NCBI RefSeq assembly: GCF_024138715.1
Contig: NZ_CP092074.1
Span: 4,960,001-5,024,000 of the forward strand
Length of the DNA stretch: 64,000 nucleotides
Source: Emticicia sp. 21SJ11W-3
GTDB taxonomy: Bacteria; Bacteroidota; Bacteroidia; Cytophagales; Spirosomataceae
Direction of reading: 5' to 3'
Below, piece by piece: positions 25,052 to 34,900 of the stretch. The notes under the pieces are model-generated. The model did no database searches. It saw only the letters and a program-made list of their open reading frames with translations, and had not been told where the DNA came from. The position numbers and the translations under genes are program-made. Within the stretch, counting starts at the first letter, position 1. Every line of letters starts with the position of its first letter.

Positions 25052-27280
25052 TTGAAACCTAGCTTTACAAAACCTTTTTACTTTATCTTTTACCTATGCA
25101 GCTTTGTTTTTCTCTCCCATGCCTTCGCCCAAAAGAAAAACGATAAAATAGAATACCACATTCATCGTGCCACATCAGCCGTCAGGATAGACGGCATACC
25201 AGATGAAAGAGCCTGGGCAGAAGCACAACTGGCCTCTGATTTCCATCAGGTGCTGCCTATGGATACCAGCAAAGCCTTTGTACGAACAGAGGTGAAGATG
25301 ACCTACGACGATAAAAACCTGTATGTGCTGTTTATAAACTACGAAAAAGTACCGGGGCCTTATATGGTTGAATCACTGAAGCGGGATTTTAATTTCGGAA
25401 AAAATGACAACGACCTGCTCTTTATAGATACTTTTGACGACCAGACCAACGGCTTTACATTTGGTGCCAACGCACATGGTGCCCAGTGGGACGGCCTCTT
25501 GTATAATGGCAGTTCGGCCAACCTGAGTTGGGAGAACAAGTGGACTTCTGAAGTAAAATATGACGACGACAAATGGATTTGGGAGGCCGCAATACCGTTT
25601 AAAACTCTGCGCTATAAAAAAGGAATTACCCGCTGGGGCGTTAATTTCAGCCGGCTAGACCTAAAAACTACTGAGAAATCTGCCTGGGCGCCTGTTCCCC
25701 GGCAGTTCCCTACTGCATCGTTGGCATACGCCGCCTCTTTGGTGTGGGACGAAGCCCCACCACAGGTGGGTTCAAACATCTCTATTATTCCGTATGCCCT
25801 TGGGGGTGTAAGGGCAAATCAGGAAGCCAACTCGCCCACGAAATTCAGAAGAGACCTAGGTTTTGATGCCAAAATAGGGCTTACTTCCTCATTAAATCTT
25901 GACCTGACTGTCAACCCCGACTTCTCGCAGGTTGAAGTTGACCAGCAGCAAACCAATCTCGACCGTTTTGAGCTATTATTCCCTGAAAGAAGACAGTTTT
26001 TTCTTGAAAACGGCGATTTATTCTCCAATTTCGGTTACCAGAACATCCGTCCGTTTTTTTCGCGGCGAATAGGCTTAAATGCTCCCATTAACTTTGGAGT
26101 CCGTTTGAGCGGCAAGCTCAATAAAGACTGGCGGATTGGCTTTATGGATATGCAAACCGGAAAAAATGACTTAGGAGTACCTGCTCAGAATTTCGGTGTC
26201 ATTGCCCTGCAACGACGAATGTTTGCCCGTTCAAATATCGCCATCATGATGGTAAACAAAGAAACCCTCAACTACAGCAACACTTCAGATTCGCTTGTTA
26301 AACTTAACGGACTGACACAGTTTAACCGCAACCTGGGTATTGAATACAATCTGGCCTCAAAAAAAAATGACTGGACGGGTAAACTACTCTATTTAACATC
26401 TTTTACCCCCAATACTAAAAATAACGACGATGTTTTTGCCGGTAATATTCTTTATACCTCTAAAAAATGGGTAACGGGTATACAGGCAGAACGCGTAGGA
26501 TACAGTTATTCGGCTGAGGTTGGGTATGTTCCTCGCATCAACTATGGTAAACTGAACCCCCAGATTGCCTATCTGATGTTTCCGAAGGCAGGTGGAACCA
26601 TTCTAAGCCACGGGCCAACTGTTATGCTTACTCATTACTTTACAAAAGATTTTACGCAGGAAACAGAAAACGAAAAACTGATTGGCTATAAATTCAATTT
26701 CAGAAAGACCAACACCTTGTTTATCTGGGGTGCGCATAATTATGTAAAACTGTTAAGCGCTTTTGACCCCACCAATTATGCCCGGGTGTTTTTACCGGCG
26801 GGAAGTGAACACAAATGGGATTCTTTCGGTTTTGATTATACATCCAAACCCCAGGCATTACTTACCTATCTGGTTTCAACGCGTTATGGAGGCTACTATG
26901 CTAACGGAACCCGCCTGCGCTTAAACGGAGAGGTGGGTTATCGATTCCAGCCTTTTGTGGCCATTACCATGAGCGCCAATTATAACCGCCTGGCGTTTGA
27001 GCAAGACCCCGTTCTGCCTAAAGAATTAATAAATAAACAATATAATCTCTGGCTGTTGGGTCCGAAAATCGATGTTACCTTTACAAATAAATTGTTCCTG
27101 ACTAACTTTGTACAGTTTAACAACCAGAATAACAATTTCAATATCAATACCCGTCTGCAGTGGCGTTACAGCCCGGCATCAGACCTGTTTCTGGTTTATA
27201 CCGACAATTATTTTTCTGATACTTTTCAGGTCAGAAACCGCAGCCTGGTTGTTAAATTTACGTATTGGTGGAACGTCTGA
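25052..27280 (+). CDS. DUF5916 outer-membrane protein with CBM9-like domain
   Basis: This 742-residue protein has a signal peptide (FYFIFYLCSFVFLSHAFAQ). A CBM9-like beta-sandwich (about 35-230, including AVRIDGIPDERAWAEAQ and VKMTYDDKNLYVLF) is followed by the DUF5916 region, probably an outer-membrane beta-barrel ending in a C-terminal aromatic strand (LVVKFTYWWNV). Family members are widespread in Bacteroidota, sometimes beside hydrolases; the function is not settled. The start appears to be TTG at 25052: no in-frame ATG precedes the signal peptide, since a stop at 25013-25015 closes the frame. The first internal ATG would delete the signal. Confidence 0.8.
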   Translation: MKPSFTKPFYFIFYLCSFVFLSHAFAQKKNDKIEYHIHRATSAVRIDGIPDERAWAEAQLASDFHQVLPMDTSKAFVRTEVKMTYDDKNLYVLFINYEKVPGPYMVESLKRDFNFGKNDNDLLFIDTFDDQTNGFTFGANAHGAQWDGLLYNGSSANLSWENKWTSEVKYDDDKWIWEAAIPFKTLRYKKGITRWGVNFSRLDLKTTEKSAWAPVPRQFPTASLAYAASLVWDEAPPQVGSNISIIPYALGGVRANQEANSPTKFRRDLGFDAKIGLTSSLNLDLTVNPDFSQVEVDQQQTNLDRFELLFPERRQFFLENGDLFSNFGYQNIRPFFSRRIGLNAPINFGVRLSGKLNKDWRIGFMDMQTGKNDLGVPAQNFGVIALQRRMFARSNIAIMMVNKETLNYSNTSDSLVKLNGLTQFNRNLGIEYNLASKKNDWTGKLLYLTSFTPNTKNNDDVFAGNILYTSKKWVTGIQAERVGYSYSAEVGYVPRINYGKLNPQIAYLMFPKAGGTILSHGPTVMLTHYFTKDFTQETENEKLIGYKFNFRKTNTLFIWGAHNYVKLLSAFDPTNYARVFLPAGSEHKWDSFGFDYTSKPQALLTYLVSTRYGGYYANGTRLRLNGEVGYRFQPFVAITMSANYNRLAFEQDPVLPKELINKQYNLWLLGPKIDVTFTNKLFLTNFVQFNNQNNNFNINTRLQWRYSPASDLFLVYTDNYFSDTFQVRNRSLVVKFTYWWNV

Positions 27281-27358
27281 TTTTAAGTGGTCATAATGAA
27301 CCGCTATCACATACCTGCCAAACCAGATTTGCTTATTACTATTCAATCATAACAACTC

Positions 27359-28240
27359 ATGAAAGCCTTATTATTCTTATTGTTTCCGGTTTTAGCAATG
27401 GCACAAACTACACCATTTGAAATTGAAGGCCACCGTGGTGCACGGGGTCTCCTGCCCGAAAATACCATTCCTTCGTTCAAAAAAGCAATTGACCTGGGGG
27501 CCCATGTCATTGAACTGGACGTTGTCATCTCTAAAGACAAAAAAGTGGTGGTTTCGCACGACACCTATTTTAATCCTGACATCACCACCGACCCCGACGG
27601 TATATTTATAACTAAAGAAACCCAGGGGAATCTGTACCAGATGGACTACAAGCAAATAAAAAAATATGATGTGGGGGCACGTGGCAACAAAGGGTTTCCT
27701 GAGCAGGAAAAAATGAAAGCGCACAAACCCCTGCTGACAGAAATGATAAGAGAAATAGAAAAATATACCAGACAAAAAGGCTTGCCTCCGGTAAAGTATA
27801 ATATAGAAATAAAAAGCAGTGAAAAAGAAATTGGCAAAACCCAGCCAGAGGTAGCTGAGTTCTCAGATCTGGTTTATAAAATAATTGTGAAAGAATTGCC
27901 TTTAGAAAGAGTAAACATGCAGAGCTTTGACTACAACGTTCTGAAACACTGGAATGCCCAGACTCTGGCCGGTAAATACAAAAAAATTGCCGTTGCTGTG
28001 CTCATTGAGCCCCGCGCCAATAACGACGTACAGGTGAATCTGGACAAGCTGGGCTTTAAGCCCGACATCTGGAGCCCCTATTTTACGCAGGTAACTACCG
28101 AAAGGGTAAAACAACTGCACGAACTGGGCATAAGGGTGATTCCGTGGACGGTTAACAAAAGAGAAGACATGGAAAAAATAAAGGCGCTGGGCTGTGATGG
28201 CGTAATAACCGACTACCCTGACAGGGCAAAAGGCTTGTAA
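27359..28240 (+). CDS. Secreted glycerophosphodiester phosphodiesterase
   Basis: This 293-residue protein has a short signal peptide (MKALLFLLFPVLAMA) and a GDPD TIM-barrel. Catalytic signatures are GHRGARGLLPEN (His25, Glu34), IELDV (Glu52, Asp54) and VVSHD (His67). It hydrolyses glycerophosphodiesters to glycerol-3-phosphate and an alcohol, in the periplasm or outside. The C-terminal GVITDYPD is also typical. It lies 78 bp after the DUF5916 gene with no obvious terminator between, so cotranscription is possible. Phospholipid or teichoic-type substrates are possible; the specific one is unknown. Confidence 0.9.
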   Translation: MKALLFLLFPVLAMAQTTPFEIEGHRGARGLLPENTIPSFKKAIDLGAHVIELDVVISKDKKVVVSHDTYFNPDITTDPDGIFITKETQGNLYQMDYKQIKKYDVGARGNKGFPEQEKMKAHKPLLTEMIREIEKYTRQKGLPPVKYNIEIKSSEKEIGKTQPEVAEFSDLVYKIIVKELPLERVNMQSFDYNVLKHWNAQTLAGKYKKIAVAVLIEPRANNDVQVNLDKLGFKPDIWSPYFTQVTTERVKQLHELGIRVIPWTVNKREDMEKIKALGCDGVITDYPDRAKGL

Positions 28241-28360
28241 TGGTGTTTTCGCAAACAATTGCTCCGGCATTGTGTTGATTTAAAAAACAAGATTATTGAA
28301 ATTGCGTACAAGCAAAGAAATTTACATAATTTACACAGTAATCCAGAATTCATAAATGTC

Positions 28361-29881
28361 GTGAGCATTTTAAACGATATACTTGGTTTTTTTATCAAGA
28401 GAAGAATAGAGCGTATTGAAGAGTTTTTGCAATATCCTATTGAAACCCAACAACGTATCTTTCATGAACTGATAGAAAGCGCCCGTTTTACCGAATGGGG
28501 TCTTAAATATGGCTATGGCAGTATTGAAACCATAAAAGATTTTCAGGAAAGGGTTCCTGTTTCGACCTACGAAGAGTTGTACCCCTACATTGAAAGGGTA
28601 CTGAAAGGCGAGCAGAACGTGCTATGGTCGTCTGACATCAAATGGTTCTCCAAATCGTCAGGTACAACTAACAGCAGAAGCAAATTCCTTCCGGTATCAG
28701 AAGAGTCGCTGGAAGACTGCCACTACAGAGGCGGTAAAGACGTAATGACCCTGTACCTGAACAACCGCCCCGAAACAAAGCTTTTTGAGGGTAAAGGATT
28801 GTCTATCGGTGGCACACTCCATAAAAATCCGTTTAATCCTAATACGCAGGCAGGCGACATATCGGCAGTGATTATGAAAAACCTGCCTACCTGGGCCGAT
28901 TTCATACGTACTCCACCTATTGATGTTGCGCTGATGGAAAACTGGGAAGAAAAAATGGAGCAGATGATAGAAATTTGCTCGCAGGAAAACGTAACCAGTA
29001 TTCTTGGCGTACCCACCTGGACAGTAGTGTTGCTTGAAAACATTATGGAACGCGCCGGAAAGAAAAACATGCTTGAGGTATGGGAAAACTTTGAAGTATT
29101 TGTGCATGGCGCGGTGGCGTTTCAGCCTTACAGAGAGTTGTTCAGAAAAAAATTCTTCCCTTCTGACCAGGTGGCCTACATGGAAACCTACAATGCGTCA
29201 GAAGGCTTTTTTGCCATACAGGATGAACTAAGCCGGGTAGGCGAAATGCTTTTGATGCTTGATTACGGCGTTTTCTATGAGTTTATACCCATGGAAGAAT
29301 GGGACAAAGACCACCCGAAAACAATTTTACTGGACGAGGTTGAACTGGATAAAAACTATGCGCTGGTGATATCGACCAATGCTGGCCTTTGGAGATATAA
29401 AATTGGTGATACCGTAAAGTTCACTTCAAAATATCCGTTCAGAATAAAGGTAAGCGGCCGTACGAAACACTTTATTAATGCTTTTGGCGAAGAAGTGGTA
29501 ATTGAAAATGCAGACATAGCCATAACAGAAGCCTGCCAGGCCACCGGCACCACAATGGTTGATTATACCGCCGGCCCGGTTTACATGGGTGAAGGCAACA
29601 AAGGCTGCCATGAATGGGTGATAGAATTTTCTAAAAAACCGGTTGATGAACACCTGTTTGTGCAAACATTGGACGAAACCCTGCGAAAGGTAAATTCTGA
29701 TTACGATGCCAAACGCTATAAAGACATGGCACTGCATGCGCCGAAGGTACATTTTGTAGAAAACGGCACTTTTTATCAGTGGATGTCGAAGCGTGGTAAG
29801 CTTGGCGGGCAAAACAAAGTGCCGCGCCTGAGTAATTCTCGCGAGTACATAGATGATATACTTGATATGGTAAAAAGTTGA
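28361..29881 (+). CDS. GH3 auxin-responsive-promoter family protein (acyl-adenylate/amide synthetase fold)
   Basis: This protein of about 507 residues has the GH3 fold related to ANL adenylating enzymes. Plant members conjugate amino acids to jasmonate or auxin; the bacterial substrates are not known. Visible motifs are SSGTTNSRSKFLPVS (phosphate-binding loop), ETYNASEGFFA and LWRYKIGDTVKF. I chose the GTG at 28361, giving SILNDILGFFIKRRIERIEEF, which matches the usual Bacteroidota N-terminus. The longer frame from a TTG at 28259 adds 34 residues with no counterpart. The gene is followed by a strong terminator before sbcD. Confidence 0.82.
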   Translation: MSILNDILGFFIKRRIERIEEFLQYPIETQQRIFHELIESARFTEWGLKYGYGSIETIKDFQERVPVSTYEELYPYIERVLKGEQNVLWSSDIKWFSKSSGTTNSRSKFLPVSEESLEDCHYRGGKDVMTLYLNNRPETKLFEGKGLSIGGTLHKNPFNPNTQAGDISAVIMKNLPTWADFIRTPPIDVALMENWEEKMEQMIEICSQENVTSILGVPTWTVVLLENIMERAGKKNMLEVWENFEVFVHGAVAFQPYRELFRKKFFPSDQVAYMETYNASEGFFAIQDELSRVGEMLLMLDYGVFYEFIPMEEWDKDHPKTILLDEVELDKNYALVISTNAGLWRYKIGDTVKFTSKYPFRIKVSGRTKHFINAFGEEVVIENADIAITEACQATGTTMVDYTAGPVYMGEGNKGCHEWVIEFSKKPVDEHLFVQTLDETLRKVNSDYDAKRYKDMALHAPKVHFVENGTFYQWMSKRGKLGGQNKVPRLSNSREYIDDILDMVKS

Positions 29882-29908
29882 TGCCAGTAATTACTGTAAT
29901 TCTTGCTG

Positions 29909-29941
29909 AAGCCACTAATTTTGTAATTGAGTGGCTTTTTT
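29909..29941 (+). terminator. Terminator after the GH3 gene
   Basis: AAGCCACTAATT (29909-29920) pairs with AATTGAGTGGCTT (29925-29937) with one bulged G and a TTGT loop. A run of T residues follows. Confidence 0.85.
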
Positions 29942-29989
29942 AATTCTTGTAAAAAACCACCTGTTCTTGCGCTGTAACCATAACAACCC

Positions 29990-31213
29990 ATGAAAATCTT
30001 ACATACTGCCGACTGGCACCTAGGAAAAAGGCTCGATAATTACCATCGGCTTGACGAACAACGGGAAGTGTTGCAGGAAATCTGTGAGATTGCCGAGCGT
30101 GAAGCCGTTGATGCCGTTGTGGTAGCAGGAGATTTGTTCGATAACTTCAACCCGTCGTCTGAGGCGATGGAATTACTCTATTCTACGCTTCACCGGTTGT
30201 CAGACAACGGTAGCCGTGCCGTAATAGCCATTGCCGGCAACCATGACTCGCCCGAACGAATTGAGGTGCCTGATGCCCTGGCCCGTGCCTGTGGTATTCT
30301 GTTCGCGGGCTTTCCTAACATGAAGGTAAAACCCTTTAAGACCAAAGCCGGGCTTGAGCTGACGAAGGTCGATAATGGTTTTGTAGAACTTAAAATACCC
30401 GATAATGATTTCCCTCTTCGTATTATACTAACGCCTTACGCCAATGAACAACGCCTGAAAACATTTTTGGGCTTAGCAGACACAGACGGGGTCCTTCGTG
30501 CACATCTGCAAAACCATTGGCAGACACTGGCCGACGAATATCTCGACAACAACGGCTTTAATATGCTGGCCACTCACCTTTTCTTTATGAAAAAAGACGG
30601 GGTAATGCCCGAAGAGCCGGAAGACGAAAGACCGATTCTGCATATTGGCGGCGCGTCGGTTATTTATTCAGAAAACGTACCGGCACAAGTACATTATGTG
30701 GCACTGGGGCATTTGCACCGGTATCAGGTAATAGATACAGTACCTGCGCCGGTAATTTACGCGAGCAGTCCGCTGGCCTATAGTTTTTCAGAAGCCAACC
30801 AAACCAAATATGTAGTTTTAATTGAGGCCGAGGCAGGCAGGTTAAGCAGCTATCAGCCCATTGCACTCACCAAAGGCAAACAATTGCTGAGCAAGAGATT
30901 CGAAAGCATTGATGATGCACTGGTTTGGCTGCAAGAAAACCCTCATGCGCTGGTGCAGCTCACGATCGTGTCTGACAAGTATCTGGAAGCCACAGAGAAG
31001 AAACGTTTGCTGGATGCCCACGACGGCCTGATTCAGATAATACCTGAAATCAGAAGCCTGAACGACGGCTCTTCAGAGGCTTCAAAAATTAACCTTACTA
31101 TGAGCGTCGAAAAGCTGTTTGAAGAATATTTTAAGAGCAAAAAAGGACAGGAGGTTTCAGAAGAACTGATGCTGCTGCTGAAAGAAGTACTTGCCGAAGG
31201 AGAAGAACAGTAA
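29990..31213 (+). CDS. sbcD: Exonuclease SbcCD subunit D (Mre11-like nuclease)
   Basis: This 407-residue calcineurin-like phosphoesterase has the metal-ligand motifs of Mre11/SbcD: ADWHLGKR (Asp8, His10), AGDLFDNFNPS, AGNHDSPER, ATHLFF and GHLHRYQ. With SbcC it forms the nuclease complex that cuts DNA hairpins and blocked double-strand ends. The downstream sbcC starts 14 bp after its stop codon, so they form an operon. Length and start (MKILHTADWHL) are standard. Confidence 0.95.
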   Translation: MKILHTADWHLGKRLDNYHRLDEQREVLQEICEIAEREAVDAVVVAGDLFDNFNPSSEAMELLYSTLHRLSDNGSRAVIAIAGNHDSPERIEVPDALARACGILFAGFPNMKVKPFKTKAGLELTKVDNGFVELKIPDNDFPLRIILTPYANEQRLKTFLGLADTDGVLRAHLQNHWQTLADEYLDNNGFNMLATHLFFMKKDGVMPEEPEDERPILHIGGASVIYSENVPAQVHYVALGHLHRYQVIDTVPAPVIYASSPLAYSFSEANQTKYVVLIEAEAGRLSSYQPIALTKGKQLLSKRFESIDDALVWLQENPHALVQLTIVSDKYLEATEKKRLLDAHDGLIQIIPEIRSLNDGSSEASKINLTMSVEKLFEEYFKSKKGQEVSEELMLLLKEVLAEGEEQ

Positions 31214-31227
31214 AACCGATTGAAAGT

Positions 31228-33870
31228 ATGATTCCGCAATATCTTAAAATTAAAGGGCTTTACTCTTACAAAAGCCTGCAGGAGATAGATTTCTACAACC
31301 TTACAGATGCCACGCTGTTTGGTATCTTCGGTTCTGTTGGCAGTGGTAAGTCGTCCATACTGGAAGCCATTGTTTTTGCACTTTATGGAGATACAGAACG
31401 CCTGAATAAATCGGGCGATGAGCGCTATTATAATATGACCAATCTCAGTTCTAACGAACTGTTCATTGAATTTACCTGCCTCGCCGGAAAAGACGACACT
31501 AAGTATCGCTTTGTTGTGCAAGGTAAACGAAGCAACAAAAACTTTAAAGAAGTAAAAGTAGAACGGAAGGTCTATCAGTGGCTTAATGAGACATGGATGC
31601 CGGTATCTCTGGAGGAAGTAACCGAAAACGCCATTGGTTTAAGCTATGAAAATTTCCGTCGGACAGTCATAATTCCACAGGGCAATTTTCAGGAGTTTAT
31701 AGAATTGAAAGGCCGGGACCGCTCAGAAATGATGAAAGTGCTATTTGGCCTTGAACGTTTTGACCTGGCCGAAAAGAACAAACGCCTGACCGAACGGAAT
31801 CTGCAGGAATTACAAAGAATAGAAGGCCAGCTATTAAGTTTAGGCGAAGATACTCCCGAAAGCATTGCTCAGCAAGAGCAGGAGCTACAGTTAAAAAAAG
31901 AGATGAGCAAAAGTCTGGAGGCAGAACTTTTGCTAAAACGCAATGAAGAAAAGCAGCAGAACGAACTGCTCAAGCTGTTTTCTAACCTGAATGCCACTAC
32001 CCGCAGGCATGAGCTGCTGAAAGAAAAAGAGAAATGGTTTAAAATGCGGGAAGAAAAACTGAAACTTTATGAAAAATGTGTCTTGAATTTCAAATCGTTA
32101 TTTGACCAGAAAACGATAAAAGAAAAAGAATATAATCGTGAAAAAAACGAGATAAACGCTAATAAGGCCACATTGGTCGACAAACAATCGCGCTTTCAGT
32201 CTATTCTTATAGAATTGGATAAAATTAAGCCTTTTTATGAAAAACGAGAGGAATATATCGAGAAAGCCAAAGAATTAAACACCATCAAAAGTCTAAAGAC
32301 AATTGAAAAAGATAAAAACACCTTACAAGAAAGAATAATCAAAGGCAAAGAATTATTAAAAAACAAAGAAGAGATCATACAAGGCCTTTTGCAGGACAAA
32401 CATATACTGGAGCAAACCCTGGAAAAGAGAAAAGCCGAACTGAAAGAACAAAAAACCGAGTTAAAGCTAGATGAGGAACTGCTGCATCTAAGAGTTCAGA
32501 AATCGTTACAGCAATTTGCTGACGCGCTGAAAGACAACGAGCCTTGTCCGCTTTGCGGTTCAGTGCATCACCCTGAAATTCTTAGCTCTAATGATGACTT
32601 TGATGCAAAAATCAGCCTGGTTGTCCGCCAGAAAGAAAGCCTGAAAACCGAAATAGAACAAGCAGAAGCCAGAATTAAAAATACCCTTGCGCAAATTGAA
32701 AAAGAAAATGCCGATAGAGCCTCGTATGAAAGGGCGCTATCTAAACTCACCGAACAGCTTGCCGGTTTTGAGGCACAAAAAGAAGTATTTTCAGGACAGT
32801 TAAAATTTCTGAACTGGTCTGATTATGATTCCCTTGGCATTGCAGACATAGAAACCCAACAAATACAAGCAGAAAACGAGCATAAAAGAATTATTGAAAG
32901 CTTTACCCGCCTGGATGTAGAACACCGCTCGGTAGAAGGTCTGATAAAAACAACTGAGGGGGTATTGACAACGCTGCTGGCCAATCTTGATAAACAGACA
33001 AAGGCTTTGCAAACCATACAGCATAGCATTAACCTGCAATTGAAACAGGATGGTTTTCTGACTGAGACAGATGTGCAGGAAATACTGAAACAAAACCTGA
33101 TGATTGAAAAAGAACGACAGGAGATTCAGGCGTTTCAGACAGATTTACAGGCTACCGAACAAACCCTGGAACAATTGCTGAAAGATACGGAAGGCCGTAA
33201 ATATGATGCAGAAACACACACCCAGATAAAAGAAACCATTAAGATAAGTGAAACCCGGTTTAATGATCTGAAGAAAGAAGAAGGCAGGCTTGAAAAAGAG
33301 ATTCAGAGCGCTATTGAAAACCTGAAAACCAGGCAACTGCTTACCGCAGAAAAGAAAAGACTTGAAATAAGAAAAGACAACCTTGACACCCTGCAAAAGC
33401 TATTCAAAGCCAATGGGTTTGTTGATTTTGTGTCGAGCATTTACCTGAAAAACCTGGCCAATGCAGCTAATGAGCGTTTCCACCGTATGACACGCCACCA
33501 ATTGCACCTGGAAATAAATGCCGATAATGATTTTGAGGTGAGAGACCTGCTGAACGGCGGCAAAACCCGATTGCTAAAGACCCTCTCTGGCGGGCAGAAA
33601 TTTCAGGCTGCCTTATCGCTGGCCCTGGCACTTGCAGATAATATTCATAACCGGGTGCAGTCGCGCCATAATTTCTTCTTTCTGGACGAAGGGTTCGGCT
33701 CGCTTGACAAAGACTCCTTACAGATTGTTTTTGAGACGCTTAAGTCTTTGCGCAAAGAAAATCGTATTGTAGGTATTATATCGCACGTAGAAGAATTACA
33801 ACAGGAGATACAGACATACCTGAAAATTGAAAATACCGAAGACGGCAGCAAGGTTTCAAAAAGCTGGTAA
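31228..33870 (+). CDS. sbcC: Exonuclease SbcCD subunit C (Rad50-like SMC ATPase)
   Basis: This 880-residue SMC-family ATPase has Walker A GSVGSGKS at 35-42, two long coiled-coil arms and a zinc hook CPLC at 440-443. The ABC signature LSGGQ is at about 786-790 and Walker B FFLDEGFG has Asp820/Glu821. It bridges DNA ends and drives SbcD. This is somewhat shorter than E. coli SbcC (about 1050), mainly in the coiled coils, which is common. Second gene of the sbcDC operon, ending before a bidirectional terminator. Confidence 0.95.
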   Translation: MIPQYLKIKGLYSYKSLQEIDFYNLTDATLFGIFGSVGSGKSSILEAIVFALYGDTERLNKSGDERYYNMTNLSSNELFIEFTCLAGKDDTKYRFVVQGKRSNKNFKEVKVERKVYQWLNETWMPVSLEEVTENAIGLSYENFRRTVIIPQGNFQEFIELKGRDRSEMMKVLFGLERFDLAEKNKRLTERNLQELQRIEGQLLSLGEDTPESIAQQEQELQLKKEMSKSLEAELLLKRNEEKQQNELLKLFSNLNATTRRHELLKEKEKWFKMREEKLKLYEKCVLNFKSLFDQKTIKEKEYNREKNEINANKATLVDKQSRFQSILIELDKIKPFYEKREEYIEKAKELNTIKSLKTIEKDKNTLQERIIKGKELLKNKEEIIQGLLQDKHILEQTLEKRKAELKEQKTELKLDEELLHLRVQKSLQQFADALKDNEPCPLCGSVHHPEILSSNDDFDAKISLVVRQKESLKTEIEQAEARIKNTLAQIEKENADRASYERALSKLTEQLAGFEAQKEVFSGQLKFLNWSDYDSLGIADIETQQIQAENEHKRIIESFTRLDVEHRSVEGLIKTTEGVLTTLLANLDKQTKALQTIQHSINLQLKQDGFLTETDVQEILKQNLMIEKERQEIQAFQTDLQATEQTLEQLLKDTEGRKYDAETHTQIKETIKISETRFNDLKKEEGRLEKEIQSAIENLKTRQLLTAEKKRLEIRKDNLDTLQKLFKANGFVDFVSSIYLKNLANAANERFHRMTRHQLHLEINADNDFEVRDLLNGGKTRLLKTLSGGQKFQAALSLALALADNIHNRVQSRHNFFFLDEGFGSLDKDSLQIVFETLKSLRKENRIVGIISHVEELQQEIQTYLKIENTEDGSKVSKSW

Positions 33871-33907
33871 AAATATCAAATCAAGCGAAATTTATCACGA
33901 ATATTTT

Positions 33908-33944
33908 AAAACGAGGGATCCGCAAAAGAATAAGCCCTCGTTTT
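33908..33944. terminator. Bidirectional terminator (sbcC / hemC)
   Basis: AAAACGAGGG (33908-33917) and CCCTCGTTTT (33935-33944) form a 10-bp stem with a 17-nt loop between the convergent sbcC and hemC genes. Confidence 0.75.
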
Positions 33945-33948
33945 AATT

Positions 33949-34887
33949 CTATATTTTCTCTTTTATCTCTCTCAGTATTTCATGTCCGCCATCTGCCAAA
34001 ACGCGTTCAGCTACTTTTATACCCAGTGCTTCGGGGTCGTCAACAGTTGATTCTTCTACTACTTTAATGAGTCTCTTACCGTCAAGACTTATCAGCCCGG
34101 CTGTCATTTTCAAATGCAAGCCTCCTTGTTCGTTGGGTTCTAAAGATGCTTTACCGAAAGACGGAATAGAACAGCCCCCCTGTAATTTTTTCAGATAGGC
34201 CCTTTCTGCCAAAAGGCATTTCTGGGTTTGGGCATCGTTAATTAACATTCCAATCATCAGGCGTTTTTCTTCTGCCAGCGTCTTTGATGCCTCAATGGCT
34301 ACACACCCCTGCCCTACCGGCGGCACAAATTCTGTCAATGGCAGGTGTTCAGCTATCAGGTCATCATAATGCATACGGTGTACACCTGCATAAGCCAGCA
34401 GCAAGGCATCACATTGCTTTTCTTCCAGTTTGCGCAGGCGTGTTTGTAAATTACCGCGCATATCTACCACCTGTATATGCGGATAGTAATACTTCAGCAT
34501 TGCCACCCTGCGGGTTGACGACGTACCTACTACAAATGGCTCACCACTTTGTAAAGACAGATTCTTATTGAAGCTCACCAGCACATCATTTACCAACTCG
34601 CGTTCAGTAAAGGCAATAATCTCAAGGTCTGCTGCCAGCTCAGACTGCAAATCTTTGGCAGAATGAACGGCAATGTCTATTTCACCACTCCGTAACTGGT
34701 CTTCCAGTTCTTCCGTAAAAACGCCTTTGCTACCAATTTTAGACAAAGAGCGGTCTAATATTTTATCACCTTTGGTTTCTATAATTACAATCTCGGTCTC
34801 TACGCCTTTGGCTTTTAGTTTATCTTCTACGTAATACGCCTGCCATAGTGCCAGCTTGCTTCCGCGGGTGCCAATTTTTATTTTCAT
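33949..34887 (-). CDS. hemC: Hydroxymethylbilane synthase (porphobilinogen deaminase)
   Basis: This 312-residue HemC polymerises four porphobilinogens into hydroxymethylbilane in tetrapyrrole (heme) synthesis. The dipyrromethane cofactor cysteine is Cys239 in LQGGCSIP. The N-terminal IGTRGSKLALWQAYYV, the catalytic DIAVHSAKDLQSE and the arginine-rich GTSSTRRVAML segments are all present. It is the last gene of a minus-strand operon after holB (13-bp gap). Confidence 0.95.
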   Translation of the reverse strand: MKIKIGTRGSKLALWQAYYVEDKLKAKGVETEIVIIETKGDKILDRSLSKIGSKGVFTEELEDQLRSGEIDIAVHSAKDLQSELAADLEIIAFTERELVNDVLVSFNKNLSLQSGEPFVVGTSSTRRVAMLKYYYPHIQVVDMRGNLQTRLRKLEEKQCDALLLAYAGVHRMHYDDLIAEHLPLTEFVPPVGQGCVAIEASKTLAEEKRLMIGMLINDAQTQKCLLAERAYLKKLQGGCSIPSFGKASLEPNEQGGLHLKMTAGLISLDGKRLIKVVEESTVDDPEALGIKVAERVLADGGHEILREIKEKI

Positions 34888-34900
34888 GTACGTTTACTTT

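Noticed and set aside
31033-31521. A 162-codon minus-strand frame across the sbcD-sbcC junction
   Set aside because: It is covered by two well-supported genes and has no protein-like signature.
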